Shown in pieces: positions 31,938-38,793 of a stretch of 55,244 nucleotides of DNA. A program made the position numbers and the translations under genes. The notes beneath the pieces were generated by a model. It saw only the letters and a list, made by a program, of their open reading frames with translations. It made no database searches and was not told where the DNA came from. This stretch comes from Sphingomonas bacterium (lineage in GTDB: Bacteria; Pseudomonadota; Alphaproteobacteria; Sphingomonadales; Sphingomonadaceae): NCBI RefSeq assembly GCF_903642285.1, contig NZ_CAHJWJ010000021.1:1-55244 (forward strand). The letters run 5' to 3'. How positions within the stretch are numbered: position 1 is the stretch's first letter; the number at the start of each line of letters is the position of its first letter.

Positions 31938-32606
31938 ATGCGTAACATCACCCTCGCGGTCGCCCTCGCGGCTGCGTTCGTCGCCGCACCCGCTTTCGCC
32001 CAGGACGCGACCCCCGCGCCGCAGCAGGACCAGGTCCAGACCAGCGATTCCGGCCCGCGTGCCCCCGACGGTTCCAAGGCGTTCGGCATCGAACCCTATT
32101 TCGGCGTCCTCGGCGGCTGGGAGCAGTTCCAGAACGAGCCCGATCACGGCATTCCCCAGGCGCTGAACGCCAACGGCACCGTCCGTCGCGGCTACAAGCC
32201 CGCCGGTGCGCTGGTGCAGGGCGTCGCCGGCATCAACCTGCCGCTCGGCCCGGTCTTCGTCGGCGTCGAAGGCAATGTCGCCAAGGGCGTCAGCGGCAAC
32301 ATCGACTGGGAATATGGCGGGGCCGGTCGCTTCGGCCTGCGCGCCGGCGACAGCGGCCTGTTCTACGGCAAGGTCGGCTACCAGTGGGTAAATTTCGACC
32401 ATTTCTCGGGCATCGAGACCAATGGCGGCAATACCGGTCGTGACTACCGCGCGATGACGTACGGCATCGGCATGGAAGTCGGCCCGAAGGACATCGGCCT
32501 GCAGGGCATCACCGGCCGCGCCGGGCTCCGCCTGCGCGCAGAGGTCAACACCTTCGGCGATTTCGGCAGCTTCCGGCCGATGCTGGGTATCGTTACCCAC
32601 TTCTGA
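31938..32606 (+). CDS. Outer-membrane beta-barrel protein (opacity/porin-like)
   Basis: 222 residues from ATG 31938, with GAAGG upstream. The signal peptide MRNITLAVALAAAFVAAPAF ends with an AFA-Q cleavage site. The mature part alternates polar and aromatic/Gly residues, as in eight-stranded OmpA/opacity-type barrels (IEPYFGVLGGWEQFQ, then GPVFVGVEGNVAKGV and GLFYGKVGYQWVNF), and ends MLGIVTHF with a terminal aromatic for barrel insertion. Such proteins are abundant sphingomonad surface proteins. Its exact role is unknown. Confidence 0.82.
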   Translation: MRNITLAVALAAAFVAAPAFAQDATPAPQQDQVQTSDSGPRAPDGSKAFGIEPYFGVLGGWEQFQNEPDHGIPQALNANGTVRRGYKPAGALVQGVAGINLPLGPVFVGVEGNVAKGVSGNIDWEYGGAGRFGLRAGDSGLFYGKVGYQWVNFDHFSGIETNGGNTGRDYRAMTYGIGMEVGPKDIGLQGITGRAGLRLRAEVNTFGDFGSFRPMLGIVTHF

Positions 32607-32940
32607 CCGGTTGGCGCGACGTGCATGGCGGGGGCGGGGGATGGCGACATTCTCCGCCCTCGTCGTGTCTGCGCGGGAGGCGGAGGCGGGTGCGAGTGGA
32701 GCGCGCGGAAGTGGAGGAAGTGGAGGTGTGCCATGCGTCCTCCACTTCGCGATCGCGGCCGCGGAAGTGGACGAACCACACGCCACGTCCGCGCCGGAAT
32801 GCGGTGAGGCGAGGCGATATCGCGGACGGGCCGTGCAGCCGCCGCATGGCTTCGCGTCCGCCAAGTCCGGCGTGGCGGTGACGGCGATGGTCGACGCGGC
32901 GGCGATCATGGCAGGCTCCTGTGGGTTGGAGCCGATCCAG
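32607..32940. other. GC-rich intergenic segment with no supported gene
   Basis: This stretch separates the outer-membrane protein gene from the restriction-enzyme gene. It is purine-skewed and repetitive (GGAAGTGGAGGAAGTGGAGG near 32710). A minus-strand ATG at 32909 has AGGAG at good spacing, but its frame degenerates into low-complexity Pro/Ala sequence and then runs in the shadow of the outer-membrane protein gene. I see no RNA gene or terminator that I could defend. Confidence 0.4.
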
Positions 32941-33786
32941 TTATACGAGCCCGATCATGTAGGACAGCGCCGCGGGCCGCCCCTTCATTTCTTGCGCGCT
33001 GCCTTGCCGCCCTTCTTGCCGAGCGGCGGCTATGTTAGCCCCGGCCAATGCGTAGACTAAGCGTTCATGTCGATGATCGACGACGGCAAGCCGATCAGCA
33101 CCAATGGGCACGGGTTGCCGACCCCCACGCGCGACCCGATCCTGTAGTTTGGACCAATGCGTCGTCGCCTGACCGAACTTGTCGCTGGTAAACTTGCGCG
33201 ACCATGCCTTGGCAAACGGCGTGCCGCGAGCGATGTCGGCGTCGATCTGTTTGCGTTGCGGTCCAGTCGGCGAGCCGGCACCGAAATCGTTCAGTCCTTC
33301 GAGGCTGTCGATCCCGCGATCGATCGCAAATCGCTCGACCCGTTCACGCATCGTCGCCTGCATCTCCGCGCCAAGCGTGACGATGCCACCGACACTGATC
33401 GCGCCCTCGGCATGGAGACGCTTGAAGTTCTCTAGATCGCGATCGAAGAATGGGTCCTTATTGTTCCATTCGATCTCGAGCGCGAAGGTACCCTTATCGC
33501 TTGGCCGGACGTGATCGATCTCATGGCTGATCGACTCCTTGGGAACGCCGTCGACCGCCTTGGTCAGCTGGAAATTGTGCTTCGTCCAGCCGAGCGCCGC
33601 AAGCCCGCGACGCAGGCGCTGCGTCATCTTGGCTTCGCCGCCGACGATCTCGGTCATCGGCAGCGATATTTTGAGCAACGCGCCTTCGAGTTCGTCGACG
33701 AGATCGGGAAAGTCATGCTGGATGATGGCTTCGGCATGGCTGGTGAACAGCACCTCGAAACCTGCGGCGCGTAGCCCGTCCAGCAT
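32941..33786 (-). CDS. BglII/BstYI-family type II restriction endonuclease, C-terminus frameshifted
   Basis: The start ATG 33786 overlaps the methylase stop by one base. The protein shows the BglII-family core: FEVLFTSHAEAIIQHDFPDL, KHNFQLTKAVDGVPKESISH, and the probable PD-(D/E)xK-like segment EIDHVRPSDKG followed by FALEIEWNNKDPFFDRDLE. It would cut DNA at a site protected by the adjacent methylase. Family-like sequence changes frame near 33122-33126, a run of five C residues on the plus strand. The natural ending (GNPCPLVLIGLPSSIID, stop at 33057) is in the other frame. As read, the enzyme gets an unrelated tail to 32941. Catalytic residues precede the shift, so activity may survive. Confidence 0.75.
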   Translation of the reverse strand: MLDGLRAAGFEVLFTSHAEAIIQHDFPDLVDELEGALLKISLPMTEIVGGEAKMTQRLRRGLAALGWTKHNFQLTKAVDGVPKESISHEIDHVRPSDKGTFALEIEWNNKDPFFDRDLENFKRLHAEGAISVGGIVTLGAEMQATMRERVERFAIDRGIDSLEGLNDFGAGSPTGPQRKQIDADIARGTPFAKAWSRKFTSDKFGQATTHWSKLQDRVARGGRQPVPIGADRLAVVDHRHERLVYALAGANIAAARQEGRQGSAQEMKGRPAALSYMIGLV

Positions 33787-34430
33787 TACTCGGCTGCGAT
33801 CGCCGCGCTGTTGTGGGCATAGGTGTCCCAGGTCGGTGCGTAGCTGTCGTCCGCCTGATTGCCCCAGACGGTCCAACCCTTGCGCTTGCCACGACTGAAC
33901 ATTTCCAGGCGAGGGCCCCAACTGCAATCCTCGATGATCTCATATTGTTCGTCGGGCTTGCGGCTGTGTTCGCGCTTGCGGGTCTGCATCATGTTGACCT
34001 GACTGCGGCCGGGCGCAAGCGTGCGCGCATTCTTGCCGCGCACGCCGAACAGCAGGATTTCGGTAACGTTGCGGAAATAGAAGCCGACGCCGCGCCCGTC
34101 CGACCCGCCATCCTTGCGTACCTTGTGCCAGACGATGTTCGAGATGTACCGATATCCCCACGCTTCCATCACCCGCAGCCCATCGGGCAGCAACGCATTG
34201 GGCACCCACAGGTATAGGTGCGAAGGGTCGGCGGCGACATCGGCCACGGGCAAAGCGCAGATATCATCGAGCGTCATGGTGCAGTAGCGATTGAGCCTCT
34301 TATGCTCTGGCGCGACTTTGCCGGTGCGATTCTCAAACTGCCACGGCGGGTCTGCGAGTATCGTACCATACTTGCGCTCAGTCCAAGTCAATGGGTCAAA
34401 GTGAGGTTGCGGGCTATGCTCGATCCACAT
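33786..34430 (-). CDS. MT-A70 family DNA adenine N6-methyltransferase
   Basis: 214 residues. The catalytic motif DPPW is at 27-30 (YGTILADPPWQFENRTG), followed by LYLWVPNALLPDGLRVMEAW and NIVWHKVRKDGGSDGRGVGF, then FGVRGKNARTLAPGRSQVN and a WTVWGNQ segment, all typical of the MT-A70 fold. It should methylate adenine N6 in DNA and protect the target of the endonuclease, to which it is joined by a one-base overlap. The target sequence cannot be read from the protein. It is the third gene of the AT-richer minus-strand island. Confidence 0.88.
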   Translation of the reverse strand: MWIEHSPQPHFDPLTWTERKYGTILADPPWQFENRTGKVAPEHKRLNRYCTMTLDDICALPVADVAADPSHLYLWVPNALLPDGLRVMEAWGYRYISNIVWHKVRKDGGSDGRGVGFYFRNVTEILLFGVRGKNARTLAPGRSQVNMMQTRKREHSRKPDEQYEIIEDCSWGPRLEMFSRGKRKGWTVWGNQADDSYAPTWDTYAHNSAAIAAE

Positions 34431-34510
34431 GAAGGACCTTGAATCAGCTTTGCAGTCCGGCGTGGATCCCCGTGAGTCGAACCGTGCAAAAACCGAGTCG
34501 AGTCGATCGA

Positions 34511-35668
34511 CTAAAGATCTTCCTGGCCTTTTAGCACCCGATATAGGCGGGCTTCCCCACTAGTCCCAGCGCCGAAGTTCTCCACAGTCAGTTGGGCGTC
34601 CGTCAGACTAATGCCTGAGAACACCCTATCAAAGAACCGATCGGTCCGTACCGAGTCACCCGGCTCAGCTACCTTCAAGTACGCGGTCCTAAAGAACCGA
34701 AGGAGAGCCCGGACACCGTTGGTACGGTTAAGAACCTCTCCTTGGCCTCTAGCATTCCACGCTGTAGGCCACTTTCGCTCGACCGCACTAAAGTAGTTAT
34801 AAAACAACTCTATTATTTCGACGTCCTTGCCATCGATGAATAAACCTCGCAGAACGTGCTTGTATCGATCGTCTCCTGTGGGCTTCTGCAACCGGACGCC
34901 TCGGAGCATCTCGTCTCGATCAGCTTTAGCATCTGATGTAATATGTGATAGAACACCTTCGACGAAGGTTGCTTGGCTAACTGGTTCGAAAACCCGGCCT
35001 TGTGTCGCAATGCCGAGTCTTTTTATACGCTTATATAGGGGGCTTTCTGAGTCTCGATCTAAAGTGACAGCTACGACGTGCGCTGACTTTTGTGGGCTTC
35101 TTGTCTGGGCGAGCTCATATAGATCATAAACAAGGCTACGGTTTACCTTTGTTTGTTCGAGATTCACCGTAGCAAATATATGACCCTGGTCGGCTATGTC
35201 TGCTCCAATGAATATTGTCGTCGAGACATCGAAATGCTGACCCGAGAATGCCTCTAATCCTGCAATTCTATGTTGGCCGTCTATAACTCGCCCAAGTTGC
35301 CGAATGGCAATACTCGGGCTTGTCTCATTCTTACGGTAATTGCGAAGTATTAATTTCCTAGTATCCGAGAAATACTCGACATATTCCTGATCGTTTATGG
35401 CTACAATAACCGATGTCGGGAATGTGGCGTCTTGAAAATTTACGTACTTCTCCAGGTCCGCTAGCCGACTGCGACTTACAGGCCGCTGAATTCCGAGATA
35501 GCGCTCCACATCTCTTTCTGCAGAGACTACCCGGCGCACATCGAAGTGGGTAAACATTATGAGTTTCTTATATGGAACCGTCGCAACATATAGATCGCCA
35601 ATCGGCTGAGTCGCGCGTATACAGTCAAATTCAATTTGTATCATGCTGGGATCGGGCGGGATATCCAT
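34511..35668 (-). CDS. DGQHR-domain protein (DndB-like superfamily)
   Basis: 385 residues. The signature VIDGQHR is at 128-134, within IRQLGRVIDGQHRIAGLEAF, and is followed by DQGHIFATVNLEQTKVNRSL, a conserved feature of DGQHR/DndB proteins that relate to the ParB/sulfiredoxin fold. ATG 35668 forms a TGATG overlap with the upstream membrane-protein gene and has GGAAAGGAAG before it, so it is preferred to ATG 35692. DndB represses the DNA phosphorothioation operon in Dnd systems, but no dnd genes are here. Base composition is clearly lower in G+C than the nrd genes. A role in DNA-modification sensing or defence is an inference. Confidence 0.78.
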   Translation of the reverse strand: MDIPPDPSMIQIEFDCIRATQPIGDLYVATVPYKKLIMFTHFDVRRVVSAERDVERYLGIQRPVSRSRLADLEKYVNFQDATFPTSVIVAINDQEYVEYFSDTRKLILRNYRKNETSPSIAIRQLGRVIDGQHRIAGLEAFSGQHFDVSTTIFIGADIADQGHIFATVNLEQTKVNRSLVYDLYELAQTRSPQKSAHVVAVTLDRDSESPLYKRIKRLGIATQGRVFEPVSQATFVEGVLSHITSDAKADRDEMLRGVRLQKPTGDDRYKHVLRGLFIDGKDVEIIELFYNYFSAVERKWPTAWNARGQGEVLNRTNGVRALLRFFRTAYLKVAEPGDSVRTDRFFDRVFSGISLTDAQLTVENFGAGTSGEARLYRVLKGQEDL

Positions 35669-36333
35669 CAGGACGTCTTCCTTTCCATCCACTGATCGTA
35701 AGCGGTATCCTCATCGTTTTTCAATGCATCACTAATTTTGTCAGAATGTTCCCTCTCAAGCGAATCCAGCATATTGCGATAAGCGGTAACACAGAAAAGG
35801 AGCAAGGTCGCTAATGCTCCAACCAGAATAGACAGCCAAACTAATCCATCTTCGTTAATAAAATCTACGTTCTTGAATTGATCTAAAGAGCGGAGGCGCT
35901 GCAGCGTAAAAACCAGTCCGGAAAGAACACATATAATGGTGGCGGCATAAAAGCTCGGCCGGCCATACGGAAATGGATAAGATAGTAGCCCTTCCTCTTC
36001 CCCCTCTTCTAAGTCACGAGGAACCCTAAACCGACCATGGCGCTTCGTTATAATGTACGCGAGTGGTCCTACTAAAGTTGCGGCATATACAAAAAGCTCG
36101 CCGTTTACTAAACCGCTCCAAACTGACGGGCGTTGAAGAAAGACAAAAACCCCAATTAGTGGCAGGAACCAGAACGGCATAGTAGCATAGATCGTCGCTG
36201 ATACGACTTCTCCTCTAGCCTCTTTCAGCGCGTCTGAAGGTACCTCCCAAAGGCGACCGACAAGTGGCCATCCCGAAATGAGGCGGAGAACGGCGTGTGC
36301 TTTCGACTTGTCTCGCCGCATCAGTAGGTTCAA
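35668..36333 (-). CDS. Four-TM membrane protein paired with the DGQHR protein
   Basis: 221 residues. Predicted membrane segments lie near 47-66, 77-96, 128-146 and 163-183. A basic N-terminus (LMRRDKSKAHAVLRL), an acidic loop (DLEEGEEEGLL) between spans 2 and 3, and a charged soluble tail (LEREHSDKISDALKNDEDTA) complete the protein. I recognise no family. It is translationally coupled to the DGQHR gene and begins 40 bases after nrdB. Paired membrane proteins of this shape often act as pore-forming or membrane-damaging effectors in phage-defence systems. That role is only a hypothesis here. It shares the island's low G+C. Confidence 0.65.
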   Translation of the reverse strand: MNLLMRRDKSKAHAVLRLISGWPLVGRLWEVPSDALKEARGEVVSATIYATMPFWFLPLIGVFVFLQRPSVWSGLVNGELFVYAATLVGPLAYIITKRHGRFRVPRDLEEGEEEGLLSYPFPYGRPSFYAATIICVLSGLVFTLQRLRSLDQFKNVDFINEDGLVWLSILVGALATLLLFCVTAYRNMLDSLEREHSDKISDALKNDEDTAYDQWMERKTS

Positions 36334-36372
36334 CCACGTCCTCTGGTTCTTTGCAAATGCGATTGATCTGTC

Positions 36373-37437
36373 TCACTCAGCGGCGACACCCGCCCGCGAG
36401 AACATATCCCCACTCTCCCCCAAATCCTGCTCCGCCGCCGGCGTGCCCGCCGCGGTCTTGGCCTTCAGGCGCTTGTCGAAGCCGTCCCACACCTCGTTCC
36501 AGTTCCCCCGCGTCGCCGCCTTCGAATATTCGGTCGCGCGCTGTTCGAAGAAATTGGCGTGCTCGACGCCGTTCAGCATCGGGGCGAGCCAGGGCAGGGG
36601 ATGTTCGTCGATCATATAGATCGGCTTCAAACCAAGCTGGTTCAGCCGCCAGTCGGCGATGTAGCGGATGTATTTCTTGATCTCCTTGGGGGTCATGCCG
36701 TTGACCGGACCCATCTCGAACGCGAGATCGATGAAATTATCCTCCAGGTGGACGGTGTGCTGGCACATCTCGCGAATGTCCGACTTCACCGATTTGGTGA
36801 AGCAGTTCCGCTCCGCGCAGAAGGCGTGGAACAGCTTGATGATGCCTTCGCAGTGTAAGGACTCGTCGCGGATCGACCAGGTGACGATCTGCCCCATACC
36901 CTTCATCTTGTTGAAGCGCGGGAAGTTCATCAGCATCGCGAAGCTGGCGAAGAGCTGCAGCCCCTCGGTGAAGCCGCCGAACATCGCGAGCGTCTTGGCG
37001 ATATCCTCGTCGGTGTCGACGCCGAAGCCCTGCAGGTAATCGTGCTTGTCCTTCATCTCGCTATATTCGAGGAAGGCGCCGTATTCGCTCTCGGGCATAC
37101 CGATCGTGTCGAGCAGATGGCTGTAGGCGGCGATGTGCACCGTCTCCATGTTGCTGAACGCGGCCAGCATCATCTTGATCTCGGTCGGCTTGAAGATGCG
37201 GCCGTATTTCTCGTGGTAGCAATCCTGCACCTCGACATCGGCCTGCGTGAAGAAGCGGAAGATCTGCGTCAGCAGATTGCGTTCGTGATCGGTCAGCTTC
37301 TGCGCCCAGTCGCGGCAATCCTCGCCGAGCGGCACTTCCTCGGGCATCCAGTGGATCTGCTGCTGGCGCTTCCAGAAATCGAACGCCCAGGGGTATTCGA
37401 AGGGCTTGTACTGCTTGCGGGCTTCGGTGAGGGACAT
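36373..37437 (-). CDS. nrdB: Ribonucleotide reductase class I, small subunit
   Basis: 354 residues. The iron-ligand helices are recognisable: DVEVQDCYHEKYG, FSNMETVHIAAYSHLL, FTEGLQLFASFAML and RDESLHCEGII, each with the expected Glu/His. NrdB makes the tyrosyl radical needed by NrdA to reduce ribonucleotides. The acidic C-terminus (LGESGDMFSRAGVAAE) should dock into NrdA. nrdA lies 1.36 kb away on the same strand, separated by unrelated genes. The restriction/DGQHR island begins directly downstream. Confidence 0.95.
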   Translation of the reverse strand: MSLTEARKQYKPFEYPWAFDFWKRQQQIHWMPEEVPLGEDCRDWAQKLTDHERNLLTQIFRFFTQADVEVQDCYHEKYGRIFKPTEIKMMLAAFSNMETVHIAAYSHLLDTIGMPESEYGAFLEYSEMKDKHDYLQGFGVDTDEDIAKTLAMFGGFTEGLQLFASFAMLMNFPRFNKMKGMGQIVTWSIRDESLHCEGIIKLFHAFCAERNCFTKSVKSDIREMCQHTVHLEDNFIDLAFEMGPVNGMTPKEIKKYIRYIADWRLNQLGLKPIYMIDEHPLPWLAPMLNGVEHANFFEQRATEYSKAATRGNWNEVWDGFDKRLKAKTAAGTPAAEQDLGESGDMFSRAGVAAE

Positions 37438-37451
37438 TGGGGGGTGCCTTT

Positions 37452-37712
37452 CTAACGGCGGGACTGATGCGCACCGAGGCCGAAGCCGCCGATGCCGAGG
37501 ACGAAACCGAAATTGTAGAACGCCCCGTTATTGGGGACCGCATAGACCGCGATATCGTGGTCGAAGAGTGAGACGACGAACGCGACGGGCGCAATGAAGC
37601 CCTGCGCGAGGCCGAACAGGAAGCCGGGTGCGCCGGGGTGGACGGTGCCGCCGACCTGATGCGCGCACGACGCAAGTGCGAGAAGCGCGAGGATCGGTAT
37701 CAGGCGTTTCAT
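37452..37712 (-). CDS. Small lipoprotein (86 aa)
   Basis: A lipobox (LALLALASC) places the lipidated cysteine at residue 16. The mature part has Gly-rich and aromatic stretches (PGFLFGLAQGFIAPVAF, then FGFVLGIGGFGLGAHQ) that could insert into a membrane. Relatives of this shape are unannotated small envelope proteins. It starts at ATG 37712, overlapping the stop of the preceding two-TM gene by ATGA, so the pair is co-translated. The nrdB start is 14 bases downstream. Confidence 0.75.
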   Translation of the reverse strand: MKRLIPILALLALASCAHQVGGTVHPGAPGFLFGLAQGFIAPVAFVVSLFDHDIAVYAVPNNGAFYNFGFVLGIGGFGLGAHQSRR

Positions 37713-37909
37713 TGAGCGACTCCCCATGAGTCCATCGCGCTGGCCGAGAACGCTAGCACCACCGCGGCGGCGACCAGCATGATTCCCACCATCCGGAACA
37801 CATATACGCGCGCCGGCGGCGTCGGTCGCGCGAGCGATGCCAGCAGGGCAATCCCGATCAATCCGAAGAGTATGGCGACCCCGAACATGATGATGACGCC
37901 CCACGTCAT
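37709..37909 (-). CDS. Small two-TM membrane protein (66 aa)
   Basis: Two hydrophobic helices (VIIMFGVAILFGLIGIALL and MVGIMLVAAAVVLAFSASA) are separated by a short basic loop with ARPTPPARVYVFR. I do not recognise a family. It overlaps the start of the lipoprotein gene, which suggests a common role in the envelope. It is divergent from the DUF2171 gene, with only 59 bases between the starts. Confidence 0.65.
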   Translation of the reverse strand: MTWGVIIMFGVAILFGLIGIALLASLARPTPPARVYVFRMVGIMLVAAAVVLAFSASAMDSWGVAQ

Positions 37910-37968
37910 GCGACCAAATCCATGGCCGGGCGTTTGCCCCCCTGACCCATCAACGAAGGAGAATTCTC

Positions 37969-38217
37969 ATGGTCGATACCACCAAGATCGCCGAGCATAT
38001 GGAAGTCGTGGATTCGGACGGCGTGCATGTCGGCACCGTCGACCACCTGGACGGCGACCGCATCAAGCTGACCAAGCAGGACAGCCCGCAGACCGAGGAC
38101 GGGCAGGGCGCGAAGCATCACTACATCTCGATCGGCCTGGTCGCGGGCGTCGACGACGGCAAGGTGTGGCTGAGCGCGAATGCGGACAATGTTACGAGTC
38201 TCGAAGAGACGGAGTGA
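37969..38217 (+). CDS. DUF2171 (PRC-barrel-like) protein
   Basis: 82 residues with AAGGAG before ATG 37969. The DUF2171 pattern is evident: IAEHMEVVDSDGVHVGTVDH, LDGDRIKLTKQD, then HHYISIGLVAGVDDGKVWL. These small soluble beta proteins are common in sphingomonads and often linked to stress, but have no defined activity. A repeat of the short GGGAGAGGG type begins right behind its stop codon. Confidence 0.85.
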   Translation: MVDTTKIAEHMEVVDSDGVHVGTVDHLDGDRIKLTKQDSPQTEDGQGAKHHYISIGLVAGVDDGKVWLSANADNVTSLEETE

Positions 38218-38221
38218 CGTC

Positions 38222-38345
38222 ACTTCCCCTCTCCCCTTGTGGGAGAGGGAGGGAGCGGCGGAGCCGCGGAAGGGTGAGGGGGACGTCACTTCGAACGCCC
38301 CCTCATCCGGCGCTTCGCGCCACCTTCTCCCACGAGGGGAGAAGG
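38222..38345. repeat. Downstream copies of the CCCTCTCCCC-type repeat
   Basis: Two imperfect copies in opposite orientation (38222-38280 and 38300-38345). Each has the core CCCTCTCCCNNNNGGGAGAGGG-like hairpin next to a GCGGAGCCGCGG or GGCGCTTCGCGCC palindrome and a GGGTGAGGG or CCCCCTCA end. They overlap the 3' end of the DUF559 gene, whose last 19 codons are repeat-derived. Confidence 0.75.
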
Positions 38346-38711
38346 AAGGTTCGCTGCGATCGTTGCGATCACGCCTTCGAGGTTTGTCGTCACGTCCGGA
38401 TTGCCGAAGCGGATGACCCCATAGCCTTCACCGTTGATGAATGCCGTTCTTGCCGCATCGCGATCTTCCCGGCCGACATGCGTATCGCCATCCAGCTCGA
38501 TGACCAGCTTCACGCCGTGCGAGCAGAAGTCGGCATAATAAGGCCCCATCGGCACTTGAAAACGAAACTTCGCCTGCGGGAATGCGTCCCGGAGCGCGCG
38601 CCACAAACGGGCTTCCGGCTCTGTCCGGTCGCGGCGCAGCTGTCGCGCGCGGGTCGCGGTGTTCGCTGGCAGCAACTGGCGTTTCGTCAGGCCGTCCGCA
38701 TTCCCCCTCAC
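38286..38711 (-). CDS. DUF559 (Vsr-like endonuclease fold) protein within repeats
   Basis: The central part matches DUF559: RARQLRRDRTEPEARLWRAL, then FRFQVPMGPYYADFCSHGV and KLVIELDGDTHVGREDRDAA. This gives the D...E-x-D pattern of the Vsr/PD-(D/E)xK nuclease fold. GTG 38711 inside the upstream repeat gives 141 residues; ATG 38819 would add repeat-encoded sequence and overlap nrdA. Both ends read PSPLVGEGGA in the same frame, because a copy of the same short repeat encodes each end. It interrupts the nrdA-nrdB neighbourhood. The biochemical role is unproven. Confidence 0.75.
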   Translation of the reverse strand: MRGNADGLTKRQLLPANTATRARQLRRDRTEPEARLWRALRDAFPQAKFRFQVPMGPYYADFCSHGVKLVIELDGDTHVGREDRDAARTAFINGEGYGVIRFGNPDVTTNLEGVIATIAANLPSPLVGEGGAKRRMRGRSK

Positions 38712-38772
38712 CCTCCCACTCGGCTTCGCCGAGCGGGCCCCTCCCTCTCCCACAAGGGGAGAGGGGTTTTCT
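38703..38772. repeat. Upstream copy of the CCCTCTCCCC-type repeat
   Basis: The plus strand shows CCCCCTCACCCTCCCA, an internal CGGCTTCGCCG palindrome, then CCCTCTCCCACAAGGGGAG. It covers the start region of the DUF559 gene and lies just outside the nrdA stop. It is a partner of the copies at 38222-38345. Confidence 0.75.
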
Positions 38773-38793
38773 AGGCGACCGTCTTCACCCACC

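Noticed and set aside
32607..32909. Minus-strand frame from ATG 32909 with a good AGGAG
   Set aside because: After about 20 plausible residues the translation becomes Pro/Ala/Arg low-complexity and runs on into the shadow of the outer-membrane protein gene; there is no stop near a sensible length.
34515..34520. AGATCT (a BglII-type site) within the island, considered as evidence for the enzyme's specificity
   Set aside because: A single six-base site is expected by chance, and family members recognise different sequences.
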